Positions 18,087 through 27,301 of a stretch of DNA of 64,000 nt are shown piece by piece (the first letter of the stretch is position 1; each line of letters begins with the position of its first letter). Where the stretch lies: contig CAJUMF010000018.1 of the NCBI GenBank assembly GCA_910586965.1, positions 10,492 through 74,491 of the forward strand, given 5' to 3'. Position numbers and translations under genes: made by a program. This stretch comes from an uncultured Dorea sp. GTDB lineage: Bacteria; Bacillota; Clostridia; Lachnospirales; Lachnospiraceae. The notes under the pieces are model-generated. The model worked only from the letters and a program-made list of their open reading frames with translations. It made no database searches and was not told the origin of the DNA.

Positions 18087-18398
18087 CTACTCTGCTACCG
18101 AAGCTTTCTCTACCTGCGCAATCGCTGCCTTCTGCATCGGGATACGACAATTCCTATTGCTCCCGAATTCCACAATCACATCAGAATCCGTGATATCAAT
18201 GATCACACCGTAAAATCCGCTTGTGGTAAGCACTGTATCTCCTACCTCCAAGTCTGCTATCATCGCCTGTACTCTTTTCTGCTCCTTCTTCTGAGGCCTC
18301 ATAAAGATAAAATAAAAACCGGCAAAAATAGCTGCATAAAGCAAAATTATAACCATACCGCTCGGAGCGGCAGCATTCTGGGCTGCTAAACTGAACAT
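18087..18398 (-). CDS. yajC: preprotein translocase subunit YajC
   Basis: Small accessory protein of the Sec translocon (SecDF-YajC). About 103 residues: one membrane helix at roughly 15-34 ending in FMRPQKKE, then a soluble domain with VGDTVLTTSGFYG. The ATG at 18398 has GGAGG 7 bases upstream; a TTG two codons earlier is less likely. Follows tgt by 90 bases, the arrangement seen in many bacteria (tgt-yajC-secDF), but here a terminator follows and secDF are not present. Confidence 0.93.
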   Translation of the reverse strand: MFSLAAQNAAAPSGMVIILLYAAIFAGFYFIFMRPQKKEQKRVQAMIADLEVGDTVLTTSGFYGVIIDITDSDVIVEFGSNRNCRIPMQKAAIAQVEKASVAE

Positions 18399-18488
18399 AT
18401 TCAATCCTCCTACTAAATTTAAACACTATTGGTATCATACACAATAATACATATTTCATCAAGTAAAAATTAGCAATTCATATATATT

Positions 18489-19631
18489 TTATAAATCATC
18501 GCCGCTTCCTTCACGCATACCGGTAATCTTCTTTTTCTTATATTCCTTATATGTTCCTGTTTCAATCGCCTCTCTGATCTCACACATCATCGTATTGTAA
18601 AAATACAGATTATGAAGTACGCAAAGCCGCATACCCAGCATTTCTTTCGCTTTCAGCAAATGCCGGATATATGCCCTGGAGTAATTCCTGCAGGCCGGAC
18701 ACTTGCATCCTTCCTCAATCGGATGTTCATCCAACTCATATTTCGCATTGAACAAATTAAGCTTTCCATGATTCGTGTATACATGTCCATGTCTTCCATT
18801 TCGGCTTGGATACACGCAATCAAAAAAATCCACTCCTCTGTCCACTGCTTTCAGAATATTCTCGGGTGTTCCCACTCCCATTAGATACGCAGGCTTTTCT
18901 TGAGGCAGATACGGAACAACTGCATCCAGTACTCGATACATCTCTTCATGAGATTCCCCCACTGCCAGTCCTCCTATAGCGTAACCATCCAGGCCAAGCC
19001 GGGCAATTTCTTCTGCATGGCGAATCCGGATATCCTCATACACCCCTCCCTGATTGATACCGAACAATAGCTGCTGCGGATTAATGGTATCCGTGTTTTG
19101 ATTTAGCCTCTCCATCTCTGCTTTGCAGCGTATAAGCCAGCGCGTCGTTCGGTCCACGGACCTTTGCATATATTCTCTATCTGCTACACTGGAAGGACAT
19201 TCGTCGAACGCCATCGCAATCGTTGATGCAAGATTCGATTGTATCTGCATACTCTCTTCCGGTCCCATGAATATTTTTCTTCCGTCAATATGAGAGTTGA
19301 AGTAGACTCCTTCTTCTTTGATCTTTCTTAAGCCCGCCAGCGAAAACACCTGAAAACCGCCGGAGTCTGTGAGAATGGGGCGGTCCCACGACATGAACTT
19401 ATGTATTCCTCCCAATCTTTTTATCACTTTATCTCCGGGACGTACATGAAGATGATACGTATTTGACAATTCTACCTGTGTCCCGATTTCTCTCAAATCT
19501 GTTGTGGCAACTGCGCCCTTGATCGCTGCCGCTGTCCCTACATTCATAAAAACCGGTGTCTCTATGACACCATGTACTGTAGTAAGCCTGCCCCTCTTTG
19601 CAGCTCCATCCTTTTTCAGCAATTCATACAT
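18489..19631 (-). CDS. tgt: tRNA-guanine transglycosylase (queuosine pathway)
   Basis: Exchanges guanine-34 for preQ1 in tRNAs with GUN anticodons. About 380 residues; active-site DSGGFQVFSLA, nucleophile region in the VDFFDCVYPSRNGRHG segment, and the C-terminal zinc site CKCPACRNYSRAYIRHL. The frame begins at 19649, but AAAGGA sits just before the internal ATG at 19631 and the family usually starts at that MYELL-type motif, so 19631 is preferred. 47 bases behind the L,D-transpeptidase and 90 before yajC, probably one transcript. Confidence 0.93.
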   Translation of the reverse strand: MYELLKKDGAAKRGRLTTVHGVIETPVFMNVGTAAAIKGAVATTDLREIGTQVELSNTYHLHVRPGDKVIKRLGGIHKFMSWDRPILTDSGGFQVFSLAGLRKIKEEGVYFNSHIDGRKIFMGPEESMQIQSNLASTIAMAFDECPSSVADREYMQRSVDRTTRWLIRCKAEMERLNQNTDTINPQQLLFGINQGGVYEDIRIRHAEEIARLGLDGYAIGGLAVGESHEEMYRVLDAVVPYLPQEKPAYLMGVGTPENILKAVDRGVDFFDCVYPSRNGRHGHVYTNHGKLNLFNAKYELDEHPIEEGCKCPACRNYSRAYIRHLLKAKEMLGMRLCVLHNLYFYNTMMCEIREAIETGTYKEYKKKKITGMREGSGDDL

Positions 19632-19678
19632 GTGATGATCCTTTTCCATTCTATAATTCTATCCAAAAAAGTTCTCCT

Positions 19679-21208
19679 CTAAAAATGACACACTACCGGT
19701 ATACCTGCGCTGATCAAGCCGTAAAGCTCGGCCGCCTTTCCCTCCGGCATATTCACGCATCCATGAGAACCATGACTCTTATACCTGTCTCCTCCAAACG
19801 TCGGCTGCCACGTAGCATCATGGAATCCAATCCCTCCGTTAAAAGGCATCCAATACTTTACCGGTGTTTCATAGGAATATTCACCGTTCGCTTTTTTCTC
19901 TCCCCTCAGTGTTGCATTCCTCGTCTTGTATGACAAGGTATAAACTCCCTGAGGAGTCGCATTGCCTTTGTTGGGATTGCCGGTTACCACATCTGTCTCC
20001 AATACAACTTTCCCGTCTTTAATAAAATACATATGCTGGTCTGTAAGGTCAACTTCTGCATAAGTATTGCCGACTCCGGCGCCTCCATGGGAAGCAGCTT
20101 TGCTTGTATATTTAGGCTCTCTCGATACAACCTGCGCTTTTTTGATGTCTTTTGTAAGCTGCTCATACTCTGCGTCCTGATTGATCTGCCACCCATAGCT
20201 TCCGCCCTCTACTTTTACAGTATCTCCGTCTGCAGTTGTAAATTCCTTTGCTTTGTATTTTGTATCGTATTTATTTGCCAATTTTTTTATATATTCCTTG
20301 ACATCGTCTTTATTAAAAGAGACTTTCATTTTCTTTTTGTTTATCTTCACCCACTCAGAAATTACGGAAGAGTCCACCACTTCTGTTTCTGAACCGAATT
20401 CATAAGTAATCTTAGCACCGAGATAACTATTCATCTTGTCCGCCGCCTCGGTAACTTCCTTTGATTCTGACGTATATTTCGGTAAAATATAACAATCTTC
20501 TTCTCTAAGATTCACATTGCTCTGGAACTCTCCAATCGTCTTTGTGACTGCTGTCTGGAATTTCTCTTCATCAATCTTAGTGCCGATAACCTCCGGCACA
20601 ATCTCGAACTTCCCGTCTTTAAATGCCGGGTAAGCATTTTTAGAAGCTTTTTGCTTTTCTTCATCCATGCATTTCAAGTTCGCCATAACTGCATTAAGCT
20701 TTTCCGTATTATACTTCACGCCTACTTTTGCTTCAATCTCTGAAGGTTCCCATAAGGATCTTACCCACAAAAGCTTTTGCTGTCCCTCTGCCAACTGCTT
20801 GATCCGCTCTCCGGAAGTAAACTCAATATCAATATCGGAACCTTTTATGATCTCCCTGCTGCCGTCAGACTCCTCCAAAGTCAATGTATAATCTGCCACC
20901 TGTTTTTTGAAATAGCTTTCAACCTCTTCAACATTGTTTAAAGAAAAATCCACTCCATTAATTTTCGTATCAAACATAAAATGGCTGTTAAAATACATAG
21001 CGACCCCGAAATACGCCGCTGTCAAAAGAGCTGTTGTAACACCAAGAGAAAGCAGCACCTTCTTTCCTGCACCGCTTTTTTTTCTGCGCCGTCTCTTTTT
21101 AGCCTTTCTTTTTGTATCTTTGTCTTTCTTATCATAGACTTCCTCATCATACAGCTCGATCAAAGTCTCTTCAATCATATCATCTGTCTTCTTATCCTTG
21201 CCAGCCAT
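19679..21208 (-). CDS. L,D-transpeptidase (YkuD domain) with membrane anchor
   Basis: Cell-wall enzyme making 3-3 peptidoglycan cross-links or attaching proteins to peptidoglycan. 509 residues: an acidic then very basic cytoplasmic N-terminus (KAKKRRRRKK), one membrane helix at about 50-70, two peptidoglycan-binding-4-type domains through about 370, and a C-terminal YkuD domain with the catalytic HGSHGCVNMP near 480. Clostridia rely heavily on such enzymes. AAGGAG precedes the ATG. Probable first gene of the operon with tgt and yajC. Confidence 0.92.
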   Translation of the reverse strand: MAGKDKKTDDMIEETLIELYDEEVYDKKDKDTKRKAKKRRRRKKSGAGKKVLLSLGVTTALLTAAYFGVAMYFNSHFMFDTKINGVDFSLNNVEEVESYFKKQVADYTLTLEESDGSREIIKGSDIDIEFTSGERIKQLAEGQQKLLWVRSLWEPSEIEAKVGVKYNTEKLNAVMANLKCMDEEKQKASKNAYPAFKDGKFEIVPEVIGTKIDEEKFQTAVTKTIGEFQSNVNLREEDCYILPKYTSESKEVTEAADKMNSYLGAKITYEFGSETEVVDSSVISEWVKINKKKMKVSFNKDDVKEYIKKLANKYDTKYKAKEFTTADGDTVKVEGGSYGWQINQDAEYEQLTKDIKKAQVVSREPKYTSKAASHGGAGVGNTYAEVDLTDQHMYFIKDGKVVLETDVVTGNPNKGNATPQGVYTLSYKTRNATLRGEKKANGEYSYETPVKYWMPFNGGIGFHDATWQPTFGGDRYKSHGSHGCVNMPEGKAAELYGLISAGIPVVCHF

Positions 21209-21268
21209 ACCTTAAACTCCTTATTGTATCATTTGGTTATACTCCCTTTGTATCATCCATACCGTTTT

Positions 21269-21297
21269 ATTATAATATGCTTTTTCATAAATGTATA
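21269..21297 (-). promoter_or_regulatory. probable promoter of the L,D-transpeptidase operon
   Basis: Minus strand -35 TATACA, 17 bases, -10 TATAAT, about 60 bases before the start codon. Back to back with the aroC promoter. Confidence 0.6.
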
Positions 21298-21349
21298 GGA
21301 AAAATCTTTTAAATTAAAATGAAGATTTTATGATGAATTATTACATCAT

Positions 21350-21378
21350 TTTACAATTACTGTTTTATAATGTATGAT
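21350..21378 (+). promoter_or_regulatory. probable promoter of aroC
   Basis: -35 TTTACA, exactly 17 bases, -10 TATGAT, 34 bases before the aroC ATG. Divergent from the transpeptidase promoter. Confidence 0.65.
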
Positions 21379-21412
21379 AGTCAAAGACATATAAAGTAAA
21401 GGAGATATTATT

Positions 21413-22510
21413 ATGGCCGGTTCAAGTTACGGAAACTTATTCAGAATTACCACATGGGGAGAGTCTCACGGCGCCGCAGTCGGCGTTGTCATCGACGGCT
21501 GCCCTGCAGGACTCCCTCTCTCCGAGGCGGATGTTCAGCATTACCTAGACCGGAGAAAGCCAGGACAAAGCCGTTTCACCACTGCAAGGCAGGAGGCCGA
21601 CCACGCAGAGATCCTGTCCGGTGTATTCAACGAAAAGACAACTGGCACTCCGATTTCCATATTGGTAAGAAATCAAGACCAACGTTCCAGAGATTATGGA
21701 AAAATCAAAGACTGCTATCGTCCCGGACATGCCGATTATACATTTGATGCCAAATACGGCTTTCGGGATTATCGGGGCGGCGGGCGTTCTTCCGGCCGTG
21801 AGACGATCGGACGAGTAGCTGCTGGGGCTGTGGCTGCCAAGCTGCTTAACCACCTTGGCATAACACTCACCACATACACCCGCTCTATTGGAAATATCTG
21901 CGTTCCGGAAACCGAATATGATTTTTCATGTATTTCAGAAAATGAACTGTACATGCCCAACAACATTTATGCCAGAAAAGCTTCTGCTTACTTAGAGGAA
22001 TGCATAAAGTCCAGGGATTCTTCCGGCGGCATAGTTGAATGTCGGATCACGGGAGTCCCTGCCGGTATCGGAGAACCGGTTTTTGACAAGCTTGACGCCG
22101 CCCTTTCCGGCGGTATCATGTCAATCGGTGCCGTCAAAGGTGTAGAAATCGGAGACGGATTTATCGCCGCCCGCAATGTGGGAAGTGAGAATAACGACCC
22201 ATTTTATTCAGATAACAATCGCATTTTAAAAAAGACGAATCATTCCGGCGGAACACTTGGCGGTATAAGCGACGGGGACACCATCCTCCTTAAAGCCGCT
22301 GTAAAACCCACCCCCTCTATCTCAAGGGAGCAGGAAACTGTAACTTCCGCCGGAGTTCCTACAACAATTTCTATCACCGGCCGCCATGACCCAGTCATTG
22401 TCCCCCGCGCCGTTGTAGTCGTGGAGGCTATGGCAGCATTGACTATCGCTGATTTTCTTATGATAAATATGTCTGCAAGACTTGACAGCCTGGAGAGATT
22501 TTACCTGTAA
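21413..22510 (+). CDS. aroC: chorismate synthase
   Basis: Reduced-FMN-dependent enzyme making chorismate from EPSP, the last step of the shikimate pathway. 365 residues, usual length, with the N-terminal GESHGAAVGVVIDG signature, the RPGHADYTF motif, YRGGGRSSGRET and the C-terminal GRHDPVIVPRAV motif. AAAGGAG is 9 bases before the ATG. It stands alone, divergent from the transpeptidase operon; no other aro gene is near. Confidence 0.97.
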   Translation: MAGSSYGNLFRITTWGESHGAAVGVVIDGCPAGLPLSEADVQHYLDRRKPGQSRFTTARQEADHAEILSGVFNEKTTGTPISILVRNQDQRSRDYGKIKDCYRPGHADYTFDAKYGFRDYRGGGRSSGRETIGRVAAGAVAAKLLNHLGITLTTYTRSIGNICVPETEYDFSCISENELYMPNNIYARKASAYLEECIKSRDSSGGIVECRITGVPAGIGEPVFDKLDAALSGGIMSIGAVKGVEIGDGFIAARNVGSENNDPFYSDNNRILKKTNHSGGTLGGISDGDTILLKAAVKPTPSISREQETVTSAGVPTTISITGRHDPVIVPRAVVVVEAMAALTIADFLMINMSARLDSLERFYL

Positions 22511-22531
22511 AAAATCTATCATTTTTACCTA

Positions 22532-22559
22532 TTGCTTTTTTCTGCATTCAGTGTATAAT
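22532..22559 (+). promoter_or_regulatory. probable promoter of the polyamine operon
   Basis: -35 TTGCTT, 16 bases, -10 TATAAT, 68 bases before the regulator ATG. An autoregulatory site would be expected nearby, but I see no convincing palindrome. Confidence 0.5.
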
Positions 22560-22627
22560 AATACTAAACTTTTTGTTTATTTTTACTGTCATACATAATT
22601 CGACAGAAGAGAAAAAAGGAGAAACGC

Positions 22628-23164
22628 ATGGAAATCGGAAAGAAATTAAAACAGCTCCGCATTGAAAAAGACCTTACACAAGAAGAACTTGCCGGGCGCG
22701 CAGAGCTGTCCAAAGGTTTTATCTCACAGCTTGAAAGGGATCTGACTTCCCCTTCCATCGCAACCCTTGTAGATATCCTCCAGTGTCTCGGAACGACAAT
22801 CAACGAATTTTTCAGCGAGAAGCCGGAGGAACAGGTCGTCTTCCATTTCGATGACTATTTTGAGAAAATCGACGCGGAGTTAAAGAACAAAACCGAATGG
22901 ATCATTCCTAATGCGCAGAAAAACCTGATGGAACCAATCCGGCTGACTTTAGAGCCGGGTGGACTCACCTACAGGGACGTCCCCCATGAGGGCGAAGAGT
23001 TCGGCTACGTCATCAAAGGAAGCATACGGATCCATATCGGCAAACAGATCTACACTGCCAAAAAAGGAGAATCCTTTTACTTTACCCCGCACTCAGAGCA
23101 TTTTATTGAAGCCGGTATAAACGGTGCCGTTCTTATCTGGATAAGTACTCCGCCGAGCTTTTAA
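22628..23164 (+). CDS. XRE-family regulator with cupin sensor domain (polyamine operon)
   Basis: 178 residues: helix-turn-helix at about 6-60 (LTQEELAGRAELSKGFISQLER) and a C-terminal cupin-2 barrel at about 100-175 (HEGEEFGYVIKGS, FTPHSEH), the layout of PuuR-type regulators that sense small molecules. Twenty bases ahead of potA on the same strand, so it most likely controls the transporter in response to polyamines; that is inference from position. AAAAGGAG lies before the ATG. Confidence 0.85.
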   Translation: MEIGKKLKQLRIEKDLTQEELAGRAELSKGFISQLERDLTSPSIATLVDILQCLGTTINEFFSEKPEEQVVFHFDDYFEKIDAELKNKTEWIIPNAQKNLMEPIRLTLEPGGLTYRDVPHEGEEFGYVIKGSIRIHIGKQIYTAKKGESFYFTPHSEHFIEAGINGAVLIWISTPPSF

Positions 23165-23183
23165 TATTTGAAGGAGGATTGAT

Positions 23184-24257
23184 ATGTCTAATAAATTAAT
23201 CGATATTGTGAATGTTTCAAAATCATACGGAGAGAATCTTGTCTTAAACGACTTGAATCTCTATATCAGGGAAAATGAATTCCTGACACTCCTTGGCCCA
23301 AGCGGCTGCGGCAAGACGACACTTCTCAGAATCCTCGGCGGATTTGAATCTCCAAATACGGGGAAAGTCATCTTTGACGGGATTGATATCACTGAGCTTG
23401 CCCCCAACAAACGCCAGCTCAATACAGTATTTCAAAAGTATGCACTTTTCCCTAATATGACGATTGCAGACAATATTGCTTTTGGCCTGAAAATCAAAGG
23501 AAAATCCAAAAGCTATATCGAAGACAAGATACGCTATGCCTTAAAGCTTGTCAATTTAGATGGCTTCGACCTGCGGATGCCGGACTCGTTAAGCGGCGGC
23601 CAGCAGCAGCGGATCGCCATCGCCCGCGCCATTGTCAATGAGCCGAAAGTTCTGCTCTTAGACGAACCCTTAGGAGCACTTGATCTGAAGCTCAGGCAAG
23701 ATATGCAGTACGAATTGATCCGACTGAAAAATGAGCTGGGCATCACCTTTGTCTATGTCACCCATGACCAGGAAGAAGCTCTCACTATGTCAGATACTAT
23801 TGTTGTCATGAATCAGGGAAATATCCAGCAGATCGGCACTCCGGAAGATATCTACAATGAGCCGCAGAACGCCTTTGTGGCTGATTTTATCGGAGAGAGC
23901 AATATCTTTTCGGCAATCATGGTAGAAGATAAACTTGTAAAGATCCAGGGTGTAAAATTCCCCTGTGTTGATACTGGATTCGGAAAAAACAAACCGGTGG
24001 ATGCCGTTATACGCCCGGAAGACGTAGACCTGGTAAAACCTAAAAAAGGACTGATGCAGGGAATCGTCACTTCCCTGATTTTCAAAGGCGTCCACTATGA
24101 GATGGATGTCATGGCAAACGGCTATGAATGGCTGGTCCATAGTACAGATATGTTTCCTGTGGGAACAGAGGTAGGAATCAAAGTAGATCCATTTGACATT
24201 CAGATTATGAAGAAACCGGAATCAGAAGATGCGGAGGCAGTATCAATTGAAGAATAA
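23184..24257 (+). CDS. potA: spermidine/putrescine ABC transporter, ATPase
   Basis: Cytoplasmic ATP-hydrolysing subunit of polyamine uptake. 357 residues: Walker A GPSGCGKTT near 40, signature LSGGQQQR, Walker B LLLDEPLGALD, switch histidine in VTHDQEEA, then a TOBE domain at about 270-345. GAAGGAGG before the ATG. Its 3' end overlaps the potB start, so ATPase and permeases are translationally coupled. Confidence 0.94.
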   Translation: MSNKLIDIVNVSKSYGENLVLNDLNLYIRENEFLTLLGPSGCGKTTLLRILGGFESPNTGKVIFDGIDITELAPNKRQLNTVFQKYALFPNMTIADNIAFGLKIKGKSKSYIEDKIRYALKLVNLDGFDLRMPDSLSGGQQQRIAIARAIVNEPKVLLLDEPLGALDLKLRQDMQYELIRLKNELGITFVYVTHDQEEALTMSDTIVVMNQGNIQQIGTPEDIYNEPQNAFVADFIGESNIFSAIMVEDKLVKIQGVKFPCVDTGFGKNKPVDAVIRPEDVDLVKPKKGLMQGIVTSLIFKGVHYEMDVMANGYEWLVHSTDMFPVGTEVGIKVDPFDIQIMKKPESEDAEAVSIEE

Positions 24258-25077
24258 AGATAGAAAAGTCAAGCGCCTGCTTGCCGGCCCTTATGTAATA
24301 TGGGCTGTGGGATTCATTATCATTCCCCTTCTTATGATCTTTTATTACGGACTTACTGATAAAGAAGGGTATTTTACATTTATTAATCTTGCGAAGATCA
24401 CTACTCCTGAAAACTTAAAATCTCTGGGACTGGCATTGCTTTTATCCCTTATAAGTACTGTGATCTGTCTTATACTGGCTTATCCGCTTTGCATGGTTCT
24501 CTCGAACTTGAAGGTAAACAAATCAAGTTTTATCGTACTGATATTCATCCTGCCCATGTGGATGAATTTTCTGCTGCGCACTCTCGCCTGGCAGAATCTA
24601 TTAGAGAGAAATGGTATTATTAACATTGTACTTGGCTTTTTTCATCTCCCGGCACTGGAGATCATCAACACACCCTATGCGATCATTCTTGGCATGGTAT
24701 ATGATTTCCTGCCCTTTATGGTGCTACCGATTTACAATGTACTATCCAAAATTGACAAAGACCTTATTGCTGCTGCAAGGGACTTGGGAGCGAACAGTGT
24801 ACAGACTTTCCTGCGCATCATTCTGCCCCTGTCCGTCCCCGGGATCATCAGCGGCGTCACGATGGTATTTGTCCCTGCTCTGACCACTTTTGTCATTTCC
24901 GACCTGCTTGGCGGGAGCAAGATTCTGCTTATTGGGAATGTTATTGAGCAGGAGTTCAAGCAAGGAAGCAACTGGAACGCAGGGAGCGGCATGTCTCTTG
25001 TCCTTATGATCTTTATTATCTTTAGTATGGCACTTATTGCCAAATATGACAAAGACGGGGAGGGAACAGCATTTTGA
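24247..25077 (+). CDS. potB: spermidine/putrescine ABC transporter, permease
   Basis: Membrane subunit with about six helices and the EAA loop (AAARDLGANSVQTF near 175) that docks on PotA. The best start is TTG at 24247, inside the end of potA, with GGAGG at 24233-24237, nine bases upstream; the ATG at 24229 would lie in front of that site. This gives 276 residues, close to the usual PotB length. The next gene starts on this gene's stop codon. Confidence 0.9.
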   Translation: MKNKDRKVKRLLAGPYVIWAVGFIIIPLLMIFYYGLTDKEGYFTFINLAKITTPENLKSLGLALLLSLISTVICLILAYPLCMVLSNLKVNKSSFIVLIFILPMWMNFLLRTLAWQNLLERNGIINIVLGFFHLPALEIINTPYAIILGMVYDFLPFMVLPIYNVLSKIDKDLIAAARDLGANSVQTFLRIILPLSVPGIISGVTMVFVPALTTFVISDLLGGSKILLIGNVIEQEFKQGSNWNAGSGMSLVLMIFIIFSMALIAKYDKDGEGTAF

Positions 25078-26963
25078 TCAAGAAAACTTTACAAAGATTC
25101 TATCTTATATTTATTATCATATTGTTGTATGCTCCAATCATAACATTGATGGCTCTCTCCTTTAATTCTTCGAAAAGCCGGGCAAAATGGGGCGGCTTTA
25201 CAACAAAGTGGTATGTCCGGCTCTTTCAGGACGACCAGATCATGAATGCACTTTATACTACTTTAGAGATAGCGCTTTTGTCTGCACTGATCGCAACACT
25301 GCTTGGAACCGCCGGTGCAATCGGTATCCATGCTTTCCGACGCAAATACCGGACATTGATGATGGGCGTCACAAATATTCCCATGCTCAATGCAGATATC
25401 GTAACGGGAATCTCATTGATGCTTTTATTTATTGCGTTTCGCTTTTCCCTGGGATTTTCCACAATCCTTGTGGCACATATCACATTTAATATTCCCTATG
25501 TGATCTTAAGCGTTATGCCCCGCTTAAAGCAGACGAATATCAATACATATGAGGCAGCCTTAGACTTGGGCGCATCGCCTCTTTATGCATTTTTCAAGGT
25601 AGTATTTCCTGATATCTTACCGGGTGTATCCTCAGGATTCCTTCTGGCATTTACGATGTCCTTAGATGATTTCGTAATCACTCATTTTACAAAAGGGCCA
25701 GGTGTTGATACTCTTTCAACAAAGATTTACAGTGAAGTCCGAAAAGGTATCCGGCCGGAGATCTATGCTTTGTCCACCATTATGTTTCTTTCCGTTCTTC
25801 TCTTGCTCGTTCTGGTCAATATCGCACCGGATGAAAAAGAAGACCGAAGAAAGATCCTTTCCGCTGCCACAGTAAGACGGCACAAAATCAGTCGTTTTCT
25901 GTTGCGTAAAGTAATACCTGCCACAATAATCGCAGTAGTGACCGTCGGCGGTATTTTCTATAGTCTGAAGTCCGACAGGACAGGCGGGGACAATCAGGTT
26001 ATTGTCTACAACTGGGGAGAATATCTGGATCCGGAAGCTATCGAGATATTTGAGGAAGAGACGGGAATCAATGTTGTATACGAAGAATTTGAGACAAACG
26101 AAATCATGTATCCTAAAATCCAGTCCGGCGCCATTGCTTACGATGTCGTATGTCCTTCGGATTACATGATCGAGCGAATGATCAAAAATGATCTTCTTGC
26201 AGAAATCAATTATGACAATATTCCCAACATAAAAAACATCGGAGATGTTTATATGGAGCAGTCCCGGCAATTTGATCCGGACAATAAATACTCTGTCCCC
26301 TATCTCTGGGGTACAGTGGGAATCCTGTATAATAAAAAATTAGTTGACGAACCCATTGACAGTTGGTCTGTTCTTTGGGATGAAAAATATAAAGACAGCA
26401 TTCTTATGCAGGACAGCGTACGTGATGCTTTCGGAGTTGCATTAAAATATCTCGGATATTCCTTAAACTCTACGGATCTCGATGAACTGACTGCCGCCCA
26501 GAAGCTTTTGATCGAGCAAAAACCTCTGGTCCAGGCCTACGTCGTTGATCAAGTACGTGACAAGATGATTGGGAATGAGGCTGCCATCGGTGTTATCTAT
26601 TCCGGTGAAGCAATCTACACACAATTGGAAAATCCAGATCTTGAATACGTCATTCCAAAAGAAGGCTCCAATATCTGGATTGACTCTCTTGTCATTCCCA
26701 AAAACGCGAAGCACAAAGAAAATGCCGAAGCCTTTATAAACTTTATATGCAGACCGGAAATCGCAAAGATGAACTTCGACTACATCACTTATTCCATCCC
26801 CAACGATGCCGGCCGGGAACTTATCGAAGAGCCTGCTCTCAGAAACAGCAAAATTGCTTTTCCTGACGCGAAGGAACTTGAACGCTGCGAGACTTTCAAA
26901 TTCTTAGGCGATGAAAATGACGCCGTCTATAATGAGATGTGGCGGGAGGTTAAATCCAGATAA
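25074..26963 (+). CDS. fused polyamine permease and substrate-binding protein (PotC-PotD)
   Basis: 629 residues joining two normally separate proteins. Residues 1-255 are a PotC-type permease with six helices and an EAA loop (EAALDLGASPLYAF, 160-173). A basic linker (255-276) and an extra membrane helix (about 278-298) lead to a PotD-type periplasmic-binding domain from about 309 (VYNWGEYLDP) to the end, which is thus tethered outside the cell instead of being a lipoprotein. The start is TTG overlapping the potB stop (TTGA), with GGGGAGGG nine bases upstream, the same design as potB. Such fusions are known in Firmicutes. The frame is intact, with no internal stop or start. Confidence 0.92.
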   Translation: MIKKTLQRFYLIFIIILLYAPIITLMALSFNSSKSRAKWGGFTTKWYVRLFQDDQIMNALYTTLEIALLSALIATLLGTAGAIGIHAFRRKYRTLMMGVTNIPMLNADIVTGISLMLLFIAFRFSLGFSTILVAHITFNIPYVILSVMPRLKQTNINTYEAALDLGASPLYAFFKVVFPDILPGVSSGFLLAFTMSLDDFVITHFTKGPGVDTLSTKIYSEVRKGIRPEIYALSTIMFLSVLLLLVLVNIAPDEKEDRRKILSAATVRRHKISRFLLRKVIPATIIAVVTVGGIFYSLKSDRTGGDNQVIVYNWGEYLDPEAIEIFEEETGINVVYEEFETNEIMYPKIQSGAIAYDVVCPSDYMIERMIKNDLLAEINYDNIPNIKNIGDVYMEQSRQFDPDNKYSVPYLWGTVGILYNKKLVDEPIDSWSVLWDEKYKDSILMQDSVRDAFGVALKYLGYSLNSTDLDELTAAQKLLIEQKPLVQAYVVDQVRDKMIGNEAAIGVIYSGEAIYTQLENPDLEYVIPKEGSNIWIDSLVIPKNAKHKENAEAFINFICRPEIAKMNFDYITYSIPNDAGRELIEEPALRNSKIAFPDAKELERCETFKFLGDENDAVYNEMWREVKSR

Positions 26964-26977
26964 ATATATACACAACA

Positions 26978-27008
26978 GGCAGCCGGGAAATCATGAATCC
27001 CGTCTGCC
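26978..27008. terminator. bidirectional terminator behind potCD
   Basis: Stem GGCAG-C-CGGGA with TCCCG-T-CTGCC (10 pairs, one mismatch), 9-base loop. Downstream on plus comes CGTTATGTTTCTT, a weak U-tract; it also lies behind the minus-strand gene at 27020. Confidence 0.65.
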
Positions 27009-27019
27009 CGTTATGTTTC

Positions 27020-27220
27020 TTATTCTCCGCCTGGTCCGTCTTTCCTCGGGCGCTCTGACTCCGGAAGAGGCTCCGCCGGTGTCATAGTATCTTTATATTC
27101 GCTCTCCTCTTTCACTGCTCCTGATATGCTGTCCTGGTGTACTCCATTCACCTGTTTTCCCATATCATTTCTCGCTGCACGGAGATTCTCCGGGAAAAGA
27201 TCTGTCTTTATCTCATTCAT
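27020..27220 (-). CDS. hypothetical 66-residue hydrophilic protein
   Basis: Not recognised. Highly charged, proline-rich toward the end (PAEPLPESERPRKDGPGGE), no hydrophobic segment, probably disordered. AAAGGAG lies 9 bases before the ATG at 27220, good support for translation; a GTG two codons earlier is too close to that site. It follows the sensor kinase by about 80 bases on the same strand and runs toward potCD, sharing the terminator. Confidence 0.5.
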   Translation of the reverse strand: MNEIKTDLFPENLRAARNDMGKQVNGVHQDSISGAVKEESEYKDTMTPAEPLPESERPRKDGPGGE

Positions 27221-27301
27221 CAGCACATACTCCTTTCACCTACTGACTTCCTGTAGATAGTATGCACCGTTTTTCAAAAAATATGCCATCTACTTAACCC
27301 T

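Noticed and set aside
27227..27301. Imperfect hairpin behind the sensor kinase (GTAGAT arms)
   Set aside because: Arms are mismatched and no U-run follows on minus, so it is not called a terminator.
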